Below, in pieces: positions 26,761 through 35,773 of a DNA stretch of 64,000 bases. The notes under the pieces are model-generated. The model was not told the origin of the DNA, did no database searches, and was given only the letters and a program-made list of their open reading frames with translations. The stretch's first letter is position 1. Every line of letters begins with the position of its first letter. The DNA is from Methylocystaceae bacterium (GTDB lineage: Bacteria > Pseudomonadota > Alphaproteobacteria > Rhodospirillales > Terasakiellaceae): positions 1 through 64,000 of the forward strand of contig JABXIG010000019.1 of NCBI GenBank assembly GCA_013373205.1. Reading direction: 5' to 3'. A program made the position numbers and the translations under genes.

Positions 26761-27732
26761 ATGAAACGTTTCAAAAACATACTTGCGATCTACGATCTAG
26801 GGATCGGTGCAGAAGAAACATTGGATAAGGCGATTGATCTGGCCCGGCAAAATGAGGCTGATTTGAAAGTCCTACATGTTTTGGATGTTCGGGCCGACTA
26901 TCACGATTTGATTCAGGAACGAAAGAAGCTGATGAATCGGTTGCTGGATGGGATTAATCTGGAGAAAACCCGGTTTGATGTCATTGTTAGGTCCGGTGAC
27001 CTATTAAGCGAAGCTGTGTCCTGTGTGGAAAACGAACAGATCGATCTTATTGTTGCACCAACCCAATATGGCAACGGCTGGGCGCAACTTTTAGGGACAG
27101 ATCTGACGGCTGAATTGATGCGTCATACCTTATGTCCTATCTGGGTGGTGCGCCCCGGAGGCGAGAAATACTATCGCAAGATCGTTGCGGCGGTGAATGC
27201 GGGAAAGAAAAATGCATCCCAGTGCCCCATCAATAAACGGATTCTTGAAATGGCAGCGTCACTGGCTGAACGTGAAGGTGCTGATTTAGACGTGCTTTAT
27301 GCGTGGGAATTTAGCAAAGAAGATAAAGAGCGTTTGCTGAGCGAACTGCCGGATCATGTGCGTTATGATATATCTCAAAATGCCCATTTTAAAGCGCAGG
27401 ATGCTTTAATTGCTGTAAAACATGCGATTTTAGGATCAGATCATAAATCCCGCGCGGTTGTGCGGTATGGGGATATGGAAGATGCTGTTCTGGATTACCT
27501 TAAGCAATCCGGTGCCGATTTATTGGTGAGCGAAGGTTTGCCGGGTAACCCTTTGGTGAATGCTTTTATGGGAAATCGAACGTTACGTCTTCTCAATCAA
27601 TCAAATTGTTCGGTTTTGATCTCACGGCCAAAACCGCAGCATAATATGATCAAAACATTAAGCGGTCACCCCTATCGTGGCGTTGAGCTGACACAGACGG
27701 ATCGTGTTTTGTCAGAAAATGCCCAAGACTAA
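26761..27732 (+). CDS. Tandem universal stress protein (two UspA domains)
   Basis: A 323-residue UspE-like protein with two Usp domains: about 1-140 (KNILAIYDLG at the start, DLIVAPTQYGNG, CPIWVVRPGG at the end) and about 142-300 (YRKIVAAVNAG at the start, DLLVSEGLPGNP, CSVLISRP at the end). Canonical ATP-binding G-x2-G-x9-G-S/T spacing is not clearly kept. GGGAGG before the ATG is a strong ribosome site. Short spacing to nhaA suggests shared transcription. Confidence 0.85.
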   Translation: MKRFKNILAIYDLGIGAEETLDKAIDLARQNEADLKVLHVLDVRADYHDLIQERKKLMNRLLDGINLEKTRFDVIVRSGDLLSEAVSCVENEQIDLIVAPTQYGNGWAQLLGTDLTAELMRHTLCPIWVVRPGGEKYYRKIVAAVNAGKKNASQCPINKRILEMAASLAEREGADLDVLYAWEFSKEDKERLLSELPDHVRYDISQNAHFKAQDALIAVKHAILGSDHKSRAVVRYGDMEDAVLDYLKQSGADLLVSEGLPGNPLVNAFMGNRTLRLLNQSNCSVLISRPKPQHNMIKTLSGHPYRGVELTQTDRVLSENAQD

Positions 27733-27817
27733 CTATCTGTTTTACAACGGTTTTGGTCTGGAATGAAAATTGCTGTGCTCCTTCAGAAGATATCTTTTGA
27801 AGCGAAAGGCACATTTC

Positions 27818-28132
27818 ATGAAGACTAAGGAAAAGATCAAACAGCAACTAGATGAAAACCCAATTATGCTTTACATGAAAGGCACCCCGAAGGAGCCGAA
27901 ATGCGGGTTTTCCTCTAAAGCGGCCATGGCTTTAAACTCAACCGAGATTGATTATGCCTATGTCAATATTCTGGAAGCCCCGTTGTTGGCAATGGGATTA
28001 AAAGAATATGCCGATTTTCCAACTTTTCCCCAGCTTTATATTAAAGGGGAACTGATCGGTGGCAGTGACATTATTCTGGCCATGCTGGAAAGTGGCGAGC
28101 TGGTCCCCATGCTGGAAGGGGCGAAAATATGA
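27818..28132 (+). CDS. grxD: Monothiol glutaredoxin, Grx4/GrxD family
   Basis: A 104-residue CGFS glutaredoxin. The active site KCGFSSKA is at about 37-44, with the glutathione-binding FPTFPQLYIKGELIGGSD in the second half. CGFS glutaredoxins hold a bridging [2Fe-2S] cluster and pass clusters on, often with BolA. The bolA gene overlaps its stop codon (ATGA), which supports a Grx-BolA complex. AAAGG lies before the ATG at 27818; the longer frame to 27770 is not family-like. Confidence 0.95.
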   Translation: MKTKEKIKQQLDENPIMLYMKGTPKEPKCGFSSKAAMALNSTEIDYAYVNILEAPLLAMGLKEYADFPTFPQLYIKGELIGGSDIILAMLESGELVPMLEGAKI

Positions 28133-28413
28133 TGGAAGAAGCTGTTATTATTGAACGGGTCAAATCTTCATATCCCAAGGCGGTGGTGGAAGCAGCAGGG
28201 GAAGACTGTAACTTCCAACTTTTCATCATTGCCGATGCCTTTGACGGGCAATCTCTGTTGCAGCGTCAAAAAGATGTGCTCGGTCTGTTTAAAGATGAAT
28301 TGTCAAACGGCAGTCTGCATGCTTTATCGGTGACAGCCAAAACACCAGCCGAGCAGGAAAAGGCCATTCAGGCCAGCAATGTTCATATTTCACTGGATGA
28401 AATTACAGTTTAG
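28129..28413 (+). CDS. BolA family protein
   Basis: A 94-residue BolA-fold protein. The KH-like core ends in GSLHALSVTAKTPAEQ, which holds the invariant His of the family used to ligate a shared Fe-S cluster with CGFS glutaredoxin. Translational coupling to grxD indicates a joint role in iron-sulfur trafficking or iron sensing. It ends 9 bases before the end of a convergent solute-binding protein gene. Confidence 0.9.
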   Translation: MMEEAVIIERVKSSYPKAVVEAAGEDCNFQLFIIADAFDGQSLLQRQKDVLGLFKDELSNGSLHALSVTAKTPAEQEKAIQASNVHISLDEITV

Positions 28414-28422
28414 CTCTGAACT

Positions 28423-29184
28423 TTAGTTGACTAAATTTGGTTTTGCGACGTTATAGGAGGCAATGATCTCGAAATAACGTCCAGAATCATGCAGTTCTTG
28501 TAGGCCTATGTTAAAGGCCTTGCAAATTTCGTCGTCTTTAAAGACAGCACCGAACTCGCTGGGTTCAAATAAATTGTGATGAACAACCTCTTGTTCTGTA
28601 TTTGCGACTTTTTTGACGTCGGGGTCTTGGCGAAACCATTCAAAGATAAAGCGGTCGGCCACCACCACATCGACACGGCCATTAAACAGGAGTTTGTTCT
28701 GTACGCTTTGATTGGCAATCTCGTCATAATTTGGATTGTTTAGTGCCATTTTTTTAAAAGCGGGACCGAGATAATGTTTGGCGTTTTGGAACGATAAGAC
28801 CCGCTTATCATTTAAATCTTCGATACTTTTAATATTTAAGGCGCGTTTCTTTAGGGATATCGCAAAGTTCCAATAGGTGATATGTGGTTGCGTATAACAT
28901 CCGGGCAGATCACGTCGACCAGTGGACATAATGCCATCGACCTGTCCATATTTCATTAAGTGTAGGGTGCGGCCCAAGGGAACATAACGGGGTTCCATCT
29001 TATAGCCTTGTGATGCCAGAGCCTCTTTTAGGATATCATACTCGATACCGCGGTTTTCTTCTTTGATGAAATATGGTGGGATAGATAAACCCACGGCTAC
29101 TTTTAATGTCTTGGCGTGAAGCGAAGGGCTCGCCAGACAGATCAAAGCCATTAACAGAACAGAGCGGTATAGAGGTTTTATCAT
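28423..29184 (-). CDS. Periplasmic solute-binding protein, family 3
   Basis: A 253-residue exported protein. The signal peptide is about 1-24 (ending LHA). The mature part begins KTLKVAVGLSIPPYFI and shows GIEYDILKEAL and DGIMSTGRRD, the pattern of amino-acid-type SBP_bac_3 proteins. There are no permease or ATPase genes beside it, so it may serve a distant transporter or work as a stand-alone sensor partner. The ligand is unknown. A related protein is encoded at 62465-63226. Confidence 0.82.
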   Translation of the reverse strand: MIKPLYRSVLLMALICLASPSLHAKTLKVAVGLSIPPYFIKEENRGIEYDILKEALASQGYKMEPRYVPLGRTLHLMKYGQVDGIMSTGRRDLPGCYTQPHITYWNFAISLKKRALNIKSIEDLNDKRVLSFQNAKHYLGPAFKKMALNNPNYDEIANQSVQNKLLFNGRVDVVVADRFIFEWFRQDPDVKKVANTEQEVVHHNLFEPSEFGAVFKDDEICKAFNIGLQELHDSGRYFEIIASYNVAKPNLVN

Positions 29185-29283
29185 TCTTCTACACTTGAGG
29201 TTTTAAATTGGAAAGGCAAGGTCATTTTCCTTTTTTTCCATAATTTCTTTGTCTAATCTAGTCGGGATGATCCCTTAGGCTTA

Positions 29284-30678
29284 ATGGTAGACATGAATAA
29301 ATCAGAAAAAATAGATTTCCAGCAGCTTCCGGCAGACGAAAAAGGCAAGGTTCTTTTTGCCAGGGCGATTGCACATCATAAAAAGGGTGATTTGCAGGCA
29401 GCGTTGAATTTTTATGCGCGATCTTTGGCCTTTTATCCGGAACAACCGGATGCGTATAATAACATGGCAGTGGCTTTGCGGAAATTACAACATTATGAAG
29501 CGGCTTTGGCCTGTTATCAGAAATCATTGGACTTACGTGAGGATTTTGCCGGAACCTATTCCAATATGGGGAATGTGTTGAATGACCTGGACCGTTTGGA
29601 CGAGGCGCTTGCCGCCCATAAAAAAGCCGTCGAACTGGACCCGGATGAGGTGCAATACCTCTATAATAAAGGTCTTGCGTTGCGTGATGCCGGTTATTGT
29701 GAAGATGCCTTGCAAATTTTTGATGCCGTATTAGAAAAGGATCCGTCCTATAAGGACTGCCCATGGGACAGGGCTTTAACCTATCTGGTTGCAGGTGATT
29801 TTGAAAAAGGGTTTGCAGAATATGATGCGCGCTGGCAACTGGACAAAAGCCCGCCGCGCCAATTTTCACAACCACGCTGGCAAGGTGATAGTTTGCAAGG
29901 CAAACGTCTGTTCATTCACCGTGAACAGGGCTTTGGGGATTCCATCCAGTTTGTTCGGCTGATTTCTTCCATAAAAAAACGATATGGCGGGACCGTTATT
30001 CTGGAATGTCAGCCTGAACTGATGACCCTTTTTCAGGATTGTGAGGGAATTGACCATTTGGTGCCCTTCGGGTCAGTTTTACCGGAATTTGATACGTGGA
30101 TCCCGTTGATGAGTTTAGGCCATCTGTTAGATGTGCGCGAAGACAATATCCCCGGCGAAGTGCCCTATCTGTTCCCACCCAAAGCCAGCCGCTTTCGTAT
30201 TCGCCCGGCAGTGGAAGGCGGGATGAACATTGCGATTGCTTGGGCAGGCAGTCCAACTCATCAAAATGATCGCAGGCGTTCTGTGCCTTTAAATTATTTT
30301 ATTCCACTGGCGGGTTTGCCTGATGTACGTCTGTTTAGCCTGCAAAAAGGCGAGGGGCGGCATGATTTACAAAAAACGGGTGCCTCTGCTCTCATTGTAG
30401 ATGCGGGGAACGACATTAATGATTTCGCAGATAGCGCGGGGCTGATTGACCAAATGGATCTGGTCATCACGATTGATACGTCTGTGGCTCATCTGGCAGG
30501 GGCTTTGGGTAAAGAAGTCTGGGTCATGTTGCCCTATACGCCGGACTGGCGATGGATGTTGGCACGTGAAGACAGCCCTTGGTATCCGCAAATGACCCTG
30601 ATCCGTCAGCCCGAGCCCGGCAACTGGCAGGCGGTCTTTGATCGGGTAACAGAAAAGCTGAGGGAAAGATTGCCGTAA
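29284..30678 (+). CDS. TPR protein with C-terminal GT9-like glycosyltransferase domain
   Basis: A 464-residue protein. Residues 1 to about 190 hold five or so TPR repeats (for example AALNFYARSLAFYPEQPDAY). From about 205 a heptosyltransferase-like domain follows, with IHREQGFGDSIQFVRLI, AIAWAGSPTHQNDRRRS and VITIDTSVAHLAGALG near 395-410. The last is the nucleotide-sugar region of GT9/GT41-like proteins. Such fusions are common in bacteria and may glycosylate proteins, but the substrate here is unknown. No signal peptide is seen. The ATG at 29284 is used; one at 29293 is possible. Confidence 0.78.
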   Translation: MVDMNKSEKIDFQQLPADEKGKVLFARAIAHHKKGDLQAALNFYARSLAFYPEQPDAYNNMAVALRKLQHYEAALACYQKSLDLREDFAGTYSNMGNVLNDLDRLDEALAAHKKAVELDPDEVQYLYNKGLALRDAGYCEDALQIFDAVLEKDPSYKDCPWDRALTYLVAGDFEKGFAEYDARWQLDKSPPRQFSQPRWQGDSLQGKRLFIHREQGFGDSIQFVRLISSIKKRYGGTVILECQPELMTLFQDCEGIDHLVPFGSVLPEFDTWIPLMSLGHLLDVREDNIPGEVPYLFPPKASRFRIRPAVEGGMNIAIAWAGSPTHQNDRRRSVPLNYFIPLAGLPDVRLFSLQKGEGRHDLQKTGASALIVDAGNDINDFADSAGLIDQMDLVITIDTSVAHLAGALGKEVWVMLPYTPDWRWMLAREDSPWYPQMTLIRQPEPGNWQAVFDRVTEKLRERLP

Positions 30679-30755
30679 CATTCCCTTATGATGATAAGTT
30701 TCTCTTAATAATACATATGTATAGTGCTCAGTGGGTTATAGAAGGATTTGCATGA

Positions 30756-32627
30756 ATGTCCGAGGCTGGGACAATAAAGAAATATAAGGACGGAGAGGTT
30801 ATCTTCAAAGAAGGTAACCCCAGTGGCTCGGCCTATGTCATCATTAAAGGCAATGTGGAACTGACTAAAAACAGTAAACATGGCGCCGTGTTGCTGGCCA
30901 AGCTAAAAGCCGGGGAATTGTTTGGTGAGATGGGGGTCATTGATGGCAGCCCGCGCAGTGCGACGGCTAAAGCGTCCGGTCCTTGTACGTTAAAAGAAAT
31001 TTCGCCACAGTCTTTAATGAACGGCATTCAAAACGATCCTGACCTGTCTTCCAAAGTTATGTCCAAGCTGGTGGAACGTTTGCGCGTTGCTGATGAAATG
31101 CTGGCTAAGGCCGGGGTTTCACCGGCAGATGGATCCGGCGCGAGAACGCCCGCCAAGCCCGGGGCAACAGGAACACCACAAAAGAAAAAGGGCTTTTTCT
31201 CCCGTCTATTTGGCAGCCATAAAGGGCGCGAAGCGACCTTTGAAATTTTGATCGCTGACATGTTTGATGATCCGGATCAAAAAGAAACCCAAATGCTTTT
31301 TGAGACGTTAAAGACAATGGCACAAAAGATCGGTGGTGGATTAATTAATGTGCGCCGCACAGGGTCTGCCTTTGCCTTTGCAGATTTCTCCGATTCAACC
31401 ATGGTTTGGAATCAAGCGCGCAATAATGCCCAAAACTGGTTGAAAGAGCTGGAAGGCGATTTGCTGGTTTGGGGGCAGGTTCGTGCCGGGGGGCAGACGG
31501 TTCATCTGCGCATGACCCAAAGATTGCCGCTACGTAATTTGCGCGCTGGATATGTGCAACCTTGTGATGCGGTAGATATACCTGCTGAACTTGATGAGGT
31601 TTTGGCCGGGTATCTTTATGGGGTTTGTATCGGGGCTTTGATCCCGGTGGATCAGCCTCAGCGCGATGCGTTTGAAGCCGTGCTTGGTCCGGCCCTTGAT
31701 GGGGCACGCGCGGTGTTGAAAAAACGCATGCGCGAGCTGGACTCGGATGAACAGGTTCGTCTTGAAGTCGGTTTCGCCAATCTGGCTGCGACTTGTGGCG
31801 TGATCAAGAAAAATCCTGATCGGCTAAAAGAAGCCGAAGACATTTATAATCGAGCTTTGCGTGGGCTTCGACGTAGCAATTCAATGGTTTTGGAAGGTGT
31901 TATCAAGCGTCATTTGGGCTATGCACAAAGTGCCTGGTTTGACATGGGTGGGGAAAATAACCTGCTGGAAGCTGCTGTGGAAAGTCTGCGCGAGGCCTGT
32001 GATACATTTTCGCAAGCTGCCTTCCCCCAACAATGGGCTGACCTTCAGGTGATGATCGCACAGTTGTTGTTTAAGAAAGATCAGCTGGATGAAGATGATG
32101 CGGCGTTGAGGGAATCCATCGCATCTTTTCAAAAGGCGTTGCAGGTCTATAGTGCCAGTAGCACGCCGCGTCGGTGGGGGGATACGAAACACCATTTGGC
32201 GCGCGCCTTGCAATTATTGGGCAGCCAGTTGGGTGATCTGGATATGATTGCGCGTTCTGCAGAAGCCTGTCGCGAAGCGTTGGCCGTGCGTAACAAGATG
32301 CAAAGCCCCATGTTATGGGCGGCGACACAGAATAATCTGGGCTCTGCCCTGTTTATGTTATGTCAGAAAACACGTAAACCCGAAACGGCAGAGGCAGCGG
32401 TCAAAGCATTTCAGGCGGCCTTTGATGTCTATCAGGCACGCGGTGCCGTCAAACTCGCACAGGTGACGGAGAAAAACCTGATGCGGGCAAAAGAGGTGGC
32501 GATTGATCTTGGTCCCATTGCAAGAGTCGGGCTCATCGAAGAAGGTGGCTTTGAAGCTACAAGTTTTGAAGAGCCTGAAATTGCAGATGTGGTCGATGAA
32601 ACAAATGACCCAGAGACACAAGGGTAA
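30756..32627 (+). CDS. Cyclic-nucleotide-binding domain protein with C-terminal TPR-like repeats
   Basis: A 623-residue soluble protein. Residues 1-120 form a cNMP-binding domain. The phosphate-binding cassette GELFGEMGVIDGSPRSATA (about 49-67) keeps the Glu and Arg needed for cAMP/cGMP binding. A low-complexity linker follows (about 120-150), ending in the basic KKKGFFSRLFGSHKG that could touch membrane. A unique middle domain runs about 155-340, then helical repeats (340-580) resembling TPRs, and an acidic tail. No DNA-binding domain is present, so it is not a Crp-type regulator. It precedes a tandem HD-GYP gene. The function is unknown. GAAGGA lies before the ATG. Confidence 0.75.
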   Translation: MSEAGTIKKYKDGEVIFKEGNPSGSAYVIIKGNVELTKNSKHGAVLLAKLKAGELFGEMGVIDGSPRSATAKASGPCTLKEISPQSLMNGIQNDPDLSSKVMSKLVERLRVADEMLAKAGVSPADGSGARTPAKPGATGTPQKKKGFFSRLFGSHKGREATFEILIADMFDDPDQKETQMLFETLKTMAQKIGGGLINVRRTGSAFAFADFSDSTMVWNQARNNAQNWLKELEGDLLVWGQVRAGGQTVHLRMTQRLPLRNLRAGYVQPCDAVDIPAELDEVLAGYLYGVCIGALIPVDQPQRDAFEAVLGPALDGARAVLKKRMRELDSDEQVRLEVGFANLAATCGVIKKNPDRLKEAEDIYNRALRGLRRSNSMVLEGVIKRHLGYAQSAWFDMGGENNLLEAAVESLREACDTFSQAAFPQQWADLQVMIAQLLFKKDQLDEDDAALRESIASFQKALQVYSASSTPRRWGDTKHHLARALQLLGSQLGDLDMIARSAEACREALAVRNKMQSPMLWAATQNNLGSALFMLCQKTRKPETAEAAVKAFQAAFDVYQARGAVKLAQVTEKNLMRAKEVAIDLGPIARVGLIEEGGFEATSFEEPEIADVVDETNDPETQG

Positions 32628-32759
32628 CGGTCATTTCTTAAAATTTTATTCAAATTAAAATTGTAGATTGCAGGTTTCATTACAGATATCTTGTTTGTTA
32701 AAAATATATGACTATTTCCTTAGTTAAAGGGATATAAAACAATCAAGGCGTTCTATAAG

Positions 32760-34040
32760 ATGACAATGTCAAAAGATTTCGAATGGTTGGAAATGGATGT
32801 GGGTCGTGCGGCCCATACGGTGACAACTGCCCTGGATTATGTCGGGGTAGATGACCGTAGCCATGGTCGACGTGTAGGTTTGATTTGTCATCGCATTGCC
32901 CATCATTTGGGCTGGGATCGGGATAAGCGCCATTTTAGCCTGCTTGCAGGTATGCTGCATGATTGCGGTGTTTCTTCCACAGCAACCCATCAGAAATTGC
33001 TGGATGAAATTGAATGGTCGGGTGCAGAAGATCATTGCCTGCGCGGGGAATTTTTCCTCAGTAGCTTTGAGCCGTTCAATACTTATAAAACAGCGGTACG
33101 TTATCATCATACCCGTTGGGAAGAACTACCAGAAGATTTGAGCGAAGAAACCCGCGAATTTGCCAATTTGATTTTTTTGGCAGATCGGCTTGATGTGGAA
33201 TATGCTATTTTCAGCCTGTCTCATGAAAAATATAAAATTTTGCAGAATAAAACCGAAGTTCTGGAAAACCTGCAAGAATTTGTCGGTAGCCTGTTTTCAC
33301 CCAAAATTTTTGAAGCCGCGCGCGAAGCTGTGCAACGCGACAGTTTCTGGCTGGAATTGCGTGACGAATATCTGGATGATGCCATTTTTGAAACACTGGA
33401 TTATTCCGATCATAAAGTCGTTTTAAGTTTCGATCAGGTCGAAGCCCTGGGCGAATTGATTTCATTGATTGTGGATGCGAAAAGTCCTTTTACCCATTAT
33501 CACAGCCTGCGTGTTGCCGATCTGGCCTATACGATTTCCGGCTTTTTGGGTTTGTCGGAGCGTGACCGACGCACATTACGTATTGCCGGATTGCTTCATG
33601 ATGTCGGAAAATTGCGCACACCGGATGAAATTCTGGAGAAACCTGACCGTTTGAATGAGGATGAAGTTTCGCAGATGCGCAGCCATCCGCTGGACAGTAA
33701 ACGGGTGTTAAAAGCCATTTTCCCAAATACCCCGATTGCGAAATGGGCGTCCGAACATCATGAGAAGCTGGATGGCTCGGGCTATCCTTTTGGCTGGCAG
33801 GGGGACCAGATTGATAAGCCGACCCGGATCCTGACCATTGCCGATATTTTTCAGGCCCTCTGCCAGATACGCCCATATCGCGGGCGGCTCAAACCCGAAA
33901 AAGTGATCAGCATCATGGAAGAGATGGTGCTGCAAGGAAAACTGGATCACGATATCTTTATGTTGGCGAAAGCAAATGCCGATGAACTTTACACCATCGC
34001 CATTCGCGAAGGGGCTGAGATCGAAAAGAAAATCGCTTAA
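32760..34040 (+). CDS. Tandem HD-domain protein with C-terminal HD-GYP domain
   Basis: A 426-residue soluble protein with two HD-type halves. The N-terminal half has MLHDCG (HD at 67-68) and RYHHTRWEELP, with ADRLD at 141-145, but lacks the GYP signature. The C-terminal half has LLHDVGKL (HD at 280-281), HHEKLDGSGYP (333-343) and TRILTIADIFQAL, so it is a proper HD-GYP phosphodiesterase, expected to hydrolyse c-di-GMP. The N-terminal half may be regulatory. There is no receiver domain or membrane segment. It sits 132 bases after the cNMP-binding protein gene, so two nucleotide signals could be linked. Start at 32760 or 32766. Confidence 0.85.
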   Translation: MTMSKDFEWLEMDVGRAAHTVTTALDYVGVDDRSHGRRVGLICHRIAHHLGWDRDKRHFSLLAGMLHDCGVSSTATHQKLLDEIEWSGAEDHCLRGEFFLSSFEPFNTYKTAVRYHHTRWEELPEDLSEETREFANLIFLADRLDVEYAIFSLSHEKYKILQNKTEVLENLQEFVGSLFSPKIFEAAREAVQRDSFWLELRDEYLDDAIFETLDYSDHKVVLSFDQVEALGELISLIVDAKSPFTHYHSLRVADLAYTISGFLGLSERDRRTLRIAGLLHDVGKLRTPDEILEKPDRLNEDEVSQMRSHPLDSKRVLKAIFPNTPIAKWASEHHEKLDGSGYPFGWQGDQIDKPTRILTIADIFQALCQIRPYRGRLKPEKVISIMEEMVLQGKLDHDIFMLAKANADELYTIAIREGAEIEKKIA

Positions 34041-34065
34041 TATTTTTTATTTTTTGTTGGGATGT

Positions 34066-34104
34066 TAATAAAAAGAAAACCTCAAGGCGTTAACCTTGAG
34101 GTTT
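34066..34104 (-). terminator. Terminator of tRNA-Arg
   Basis: AAACCTCAAGG (34077-34087) pairs with CCTTGAGGTTT (34094-34104) around a 6-base loop, and on the minus strand it runs into a T-rich tract. It lies 6 bases after the tRNA 3' end. Confidence 0.85.
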
Positions 34105-34110
34105 CCAAAA

Positions 34111-34187
34111 TGGCGCGCCCAGAAGGAGTCGAACCTCCAACCGCCTGATTCGTAGTCAGGTACTCTATCCAGTTGAGCTATGGGCGC
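34111..34187 (-). tRNA. tRNA-Arg (anticodon ACG)
   Basis: The minus strand folds as a full cloverleaf of 77 nt. The acceptor stem GCGCCCA pairs with TGGGCGC, the anticodon arm is CTGA-CTACGAA-TCAG with anticodon ACG, and the T-arm holds GGTTCGACTCC. The 3' CCA is encoded. The ACG anticodon is normally edited to ICG and reads CGU, CGC and CGA. A promoter and terminator of its own are visible. Confidence 0.97.
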
Positions 34188-34493
34188 ATATTTTATTGTC
34201 AGCCCTGAAGGCCGACCCCCTTGTGGGGTGGCGCGGAAAGTAGCGATATGAACCCCATTGGTCAAGAGGAAAAACAAAGTTTTTTTCAAAAAAATTACAG
34301 AAAGTTCAAAATATCACTACTTCATTGCAAAAAAACGCAAATACGCCCTTGTCTGTGTTGTTTCCTTTAGGGTAAGATTTGCACGCAATTATCTGGGGGA
34401 ACCAAGGCATACCTCAGGGGAAACTTACTAATTTATGAATCGGCCCTTTTTGTGGGGTCGGTTTCGGGACTTTAAAAAAGGTAGCCGTACACT
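34188..34493. other. Intergenic region with tRNA promoter
   Basis: No gene is seen. The left part holds the minus-strand tRNA promoter (34237-34265). Positions 34277-34330 are A/T-rich with T and A runs, and a GACCCCCTTGTGGGGT hairpin lies at 34214-34229. The right part is the leader of the lipoprotein gene. Confidence 0.5.
34237..34265 (-). promoter_or_regulatory. Promoter of tRNA-Arg
   Basis: On the minus strand, TTGACC (34265-34260), 17 bp, then TACTTT (34242-34237). Transcription would start near 34230, giving a 5' leader of about 43 nt for RNase P to remove. Confidence 0.65.
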
Positions 34494-35648
34494 ATGGTTC
34501 TTAAGTGGTCAAAGGCAGGGATTGTACTTTCAGCACTCGCGTTGTCAGCATGTTCATTCACAGAAGAAGCACTCTGGCCTTCTCTTACAGGGGAAGAAGC
34601 GACTGAAACTGCAGCAACCGCAGAAGGCGCGGGTCAAAACATCGCCGAAACTCAAGCGGCGGGTCAACCCGAGCTTGGTACAACGAATTTCGAACCTCTT
34701 CCGGTCACACCGGGGGAAGCAACGGGCACATTCGTTGGGAAGAAAGTTTCCGCTATGCGCGGGGAGTTGGCCCAACTGATCGATCAAATTCGTGTGCATA
34801 ACGAAGAATTGCAAAACCTGCGTGGCAAGACCATTCAGGATTCGCAGCGTTATCATGGCACAGTTGCCGCGATCAATGCGCGTTTGCAGGTCGGTACTAC
34901 ACCGGGTAACCCGATTTTGGTGCAGCAGTTCAACAGCTCCCTTTCTGATCTGGATCGTTTGTCCAGTGATATTGCACAGATGAATGCACTGGCGCAGAAA
35001 GTTGCTGAAGATTCGACCATGTCTTCTTATATGCTCGAATCTGTACAGGCGACCTTTGGTATTTCCGGTGCGGTCGATGAAGACCACCGTCAACTGGCTA
35101 TCCTGCAGGATGAAGTGAATCAGACCGTCATTCTGATCCAACGTCTTTTGAGCGAAGTAACCGAAGATGTGCGCCGCCAAACCAACTATGTGGCTGCAGA
35201 ACGTGCCAACCTGAATACATTGGCAGCCGGCGTGAAAGCTGGCGAAATTTACGGAACGTCCCTGTCTAACCGCATGGCTGCGTCAAATACGGGCATCACA
35301 TCGACAGTGACCCGTCCGAATTTCCAACGCACAACACAGCCGACAAACCGTCGTCCGCTGGTCGTTATCCGCTTTGATCGTACAAAGGTTAACTATCAAC
35401 AAGCGATTTACACAACTGTGAAGCAGGTTTTGGATCGTCGCCCGGATGCCGTGTTTGATCTGGTTGCGGTAACACCGTCACAAGTAGCACCTGGTCAACA
35501 GGCTATTGGGGCAACACAAGCACGCCGTCAGGCTGAACAAGTGTTGCGCAGTCTGACAGAAATGGGCCTGCCGCCAAGCCGTGTCGCTTTGAGCGCAAGA
35601 AATAGCGCAACAGCACAGACTAACGAAGTTCACTTGTACTTGCGTTAA
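34494..35648 (+). CDS. Outer-membrane-type lipoprotein with coiled coil and C-terminal OmpA-like fold
   Basis: A 384-residue lipoprotein. The lipobox LSAC gives lipidated Cys20 (SALALSACSFTEE). A Thr/Ala/Glu-rich linker runs to about 70, then a long helical part (about 85-260, rich in Q, L and E). The C-terminal 95 residues (VVIRFDRTKVNYQQAIYTTV onward) look like a divergent OmpA-type peptidoglycan-binding domain, without clear Asp/Arg ligands. It may bridge membrane and cell wall; this is inference and no named family is recognised. The gene is alone and followed by a terminator. Confidence 0.7.
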   Translation: MVLKWSKAGIVLSALALSACSFTEEALWPSLTGEEATETAATAEGAGQNIAETQAAGQPELGTTNFEPLPVTPGEATGTFVGKKVSAMRGELAQLIDQIRVHNEELQNLRGKTIQDSQRYHGTVAAINARLQVGTTPGNPILVQQFNSSLSDLDRLSSDIAQMNALAQKVAEDSTMSSYMLESVQATFGISGAVDEDHRQLAILQDEVNQTVILIQRLLSEVTEDVRRQTNYVAAERANLNTLAAGVKAGEIYGTSLSNRMAASNTGITSTVTRPNFQRTTQPTNRRPLVVIRFDRTKVNYQQAIYTTVKQVLDRRPDAVFDLVAVTPSQVAPGQQAIGATQARRQAEQVLRSLTEMGLPPSRVALSARNSATAQTNEVHLYLR

Positions 35649-35665
35649 GTCTGTCTTATTGAGTT

Positions 35666-35702
35666 AAAAATCGGCCCGTGTCCGCATGGGCCGATTTTTT
35701 TT
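35666..35702 (+). terminator. Terminator after the lipoprotein gene
   Basis: AAAAATCGGCCC (35666-35677), 10-base loop, GGGCCGATTTTT (35688-35699), followed by more T. A perfect 12-bp stem. Confidence 0.9.
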
Positions 35703-35708
35703 ATGGCT

Positions 35709-35737
35709 TTGACTTGACCAACTGTTCAAGTTATTAA
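35709..35737 (+). promoter_or_regulatory. Promoter of gpt
   Basis: TTGACT (35709-35714), 17 bp, TATTAA (35732-35737): a good sigma-70 type match directly after the preceding terminator. Confidence 0.65.
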
Positions 35738-35773
35738 AATGTCAAAATCGCATTAATTGAGGATCACAGCATC

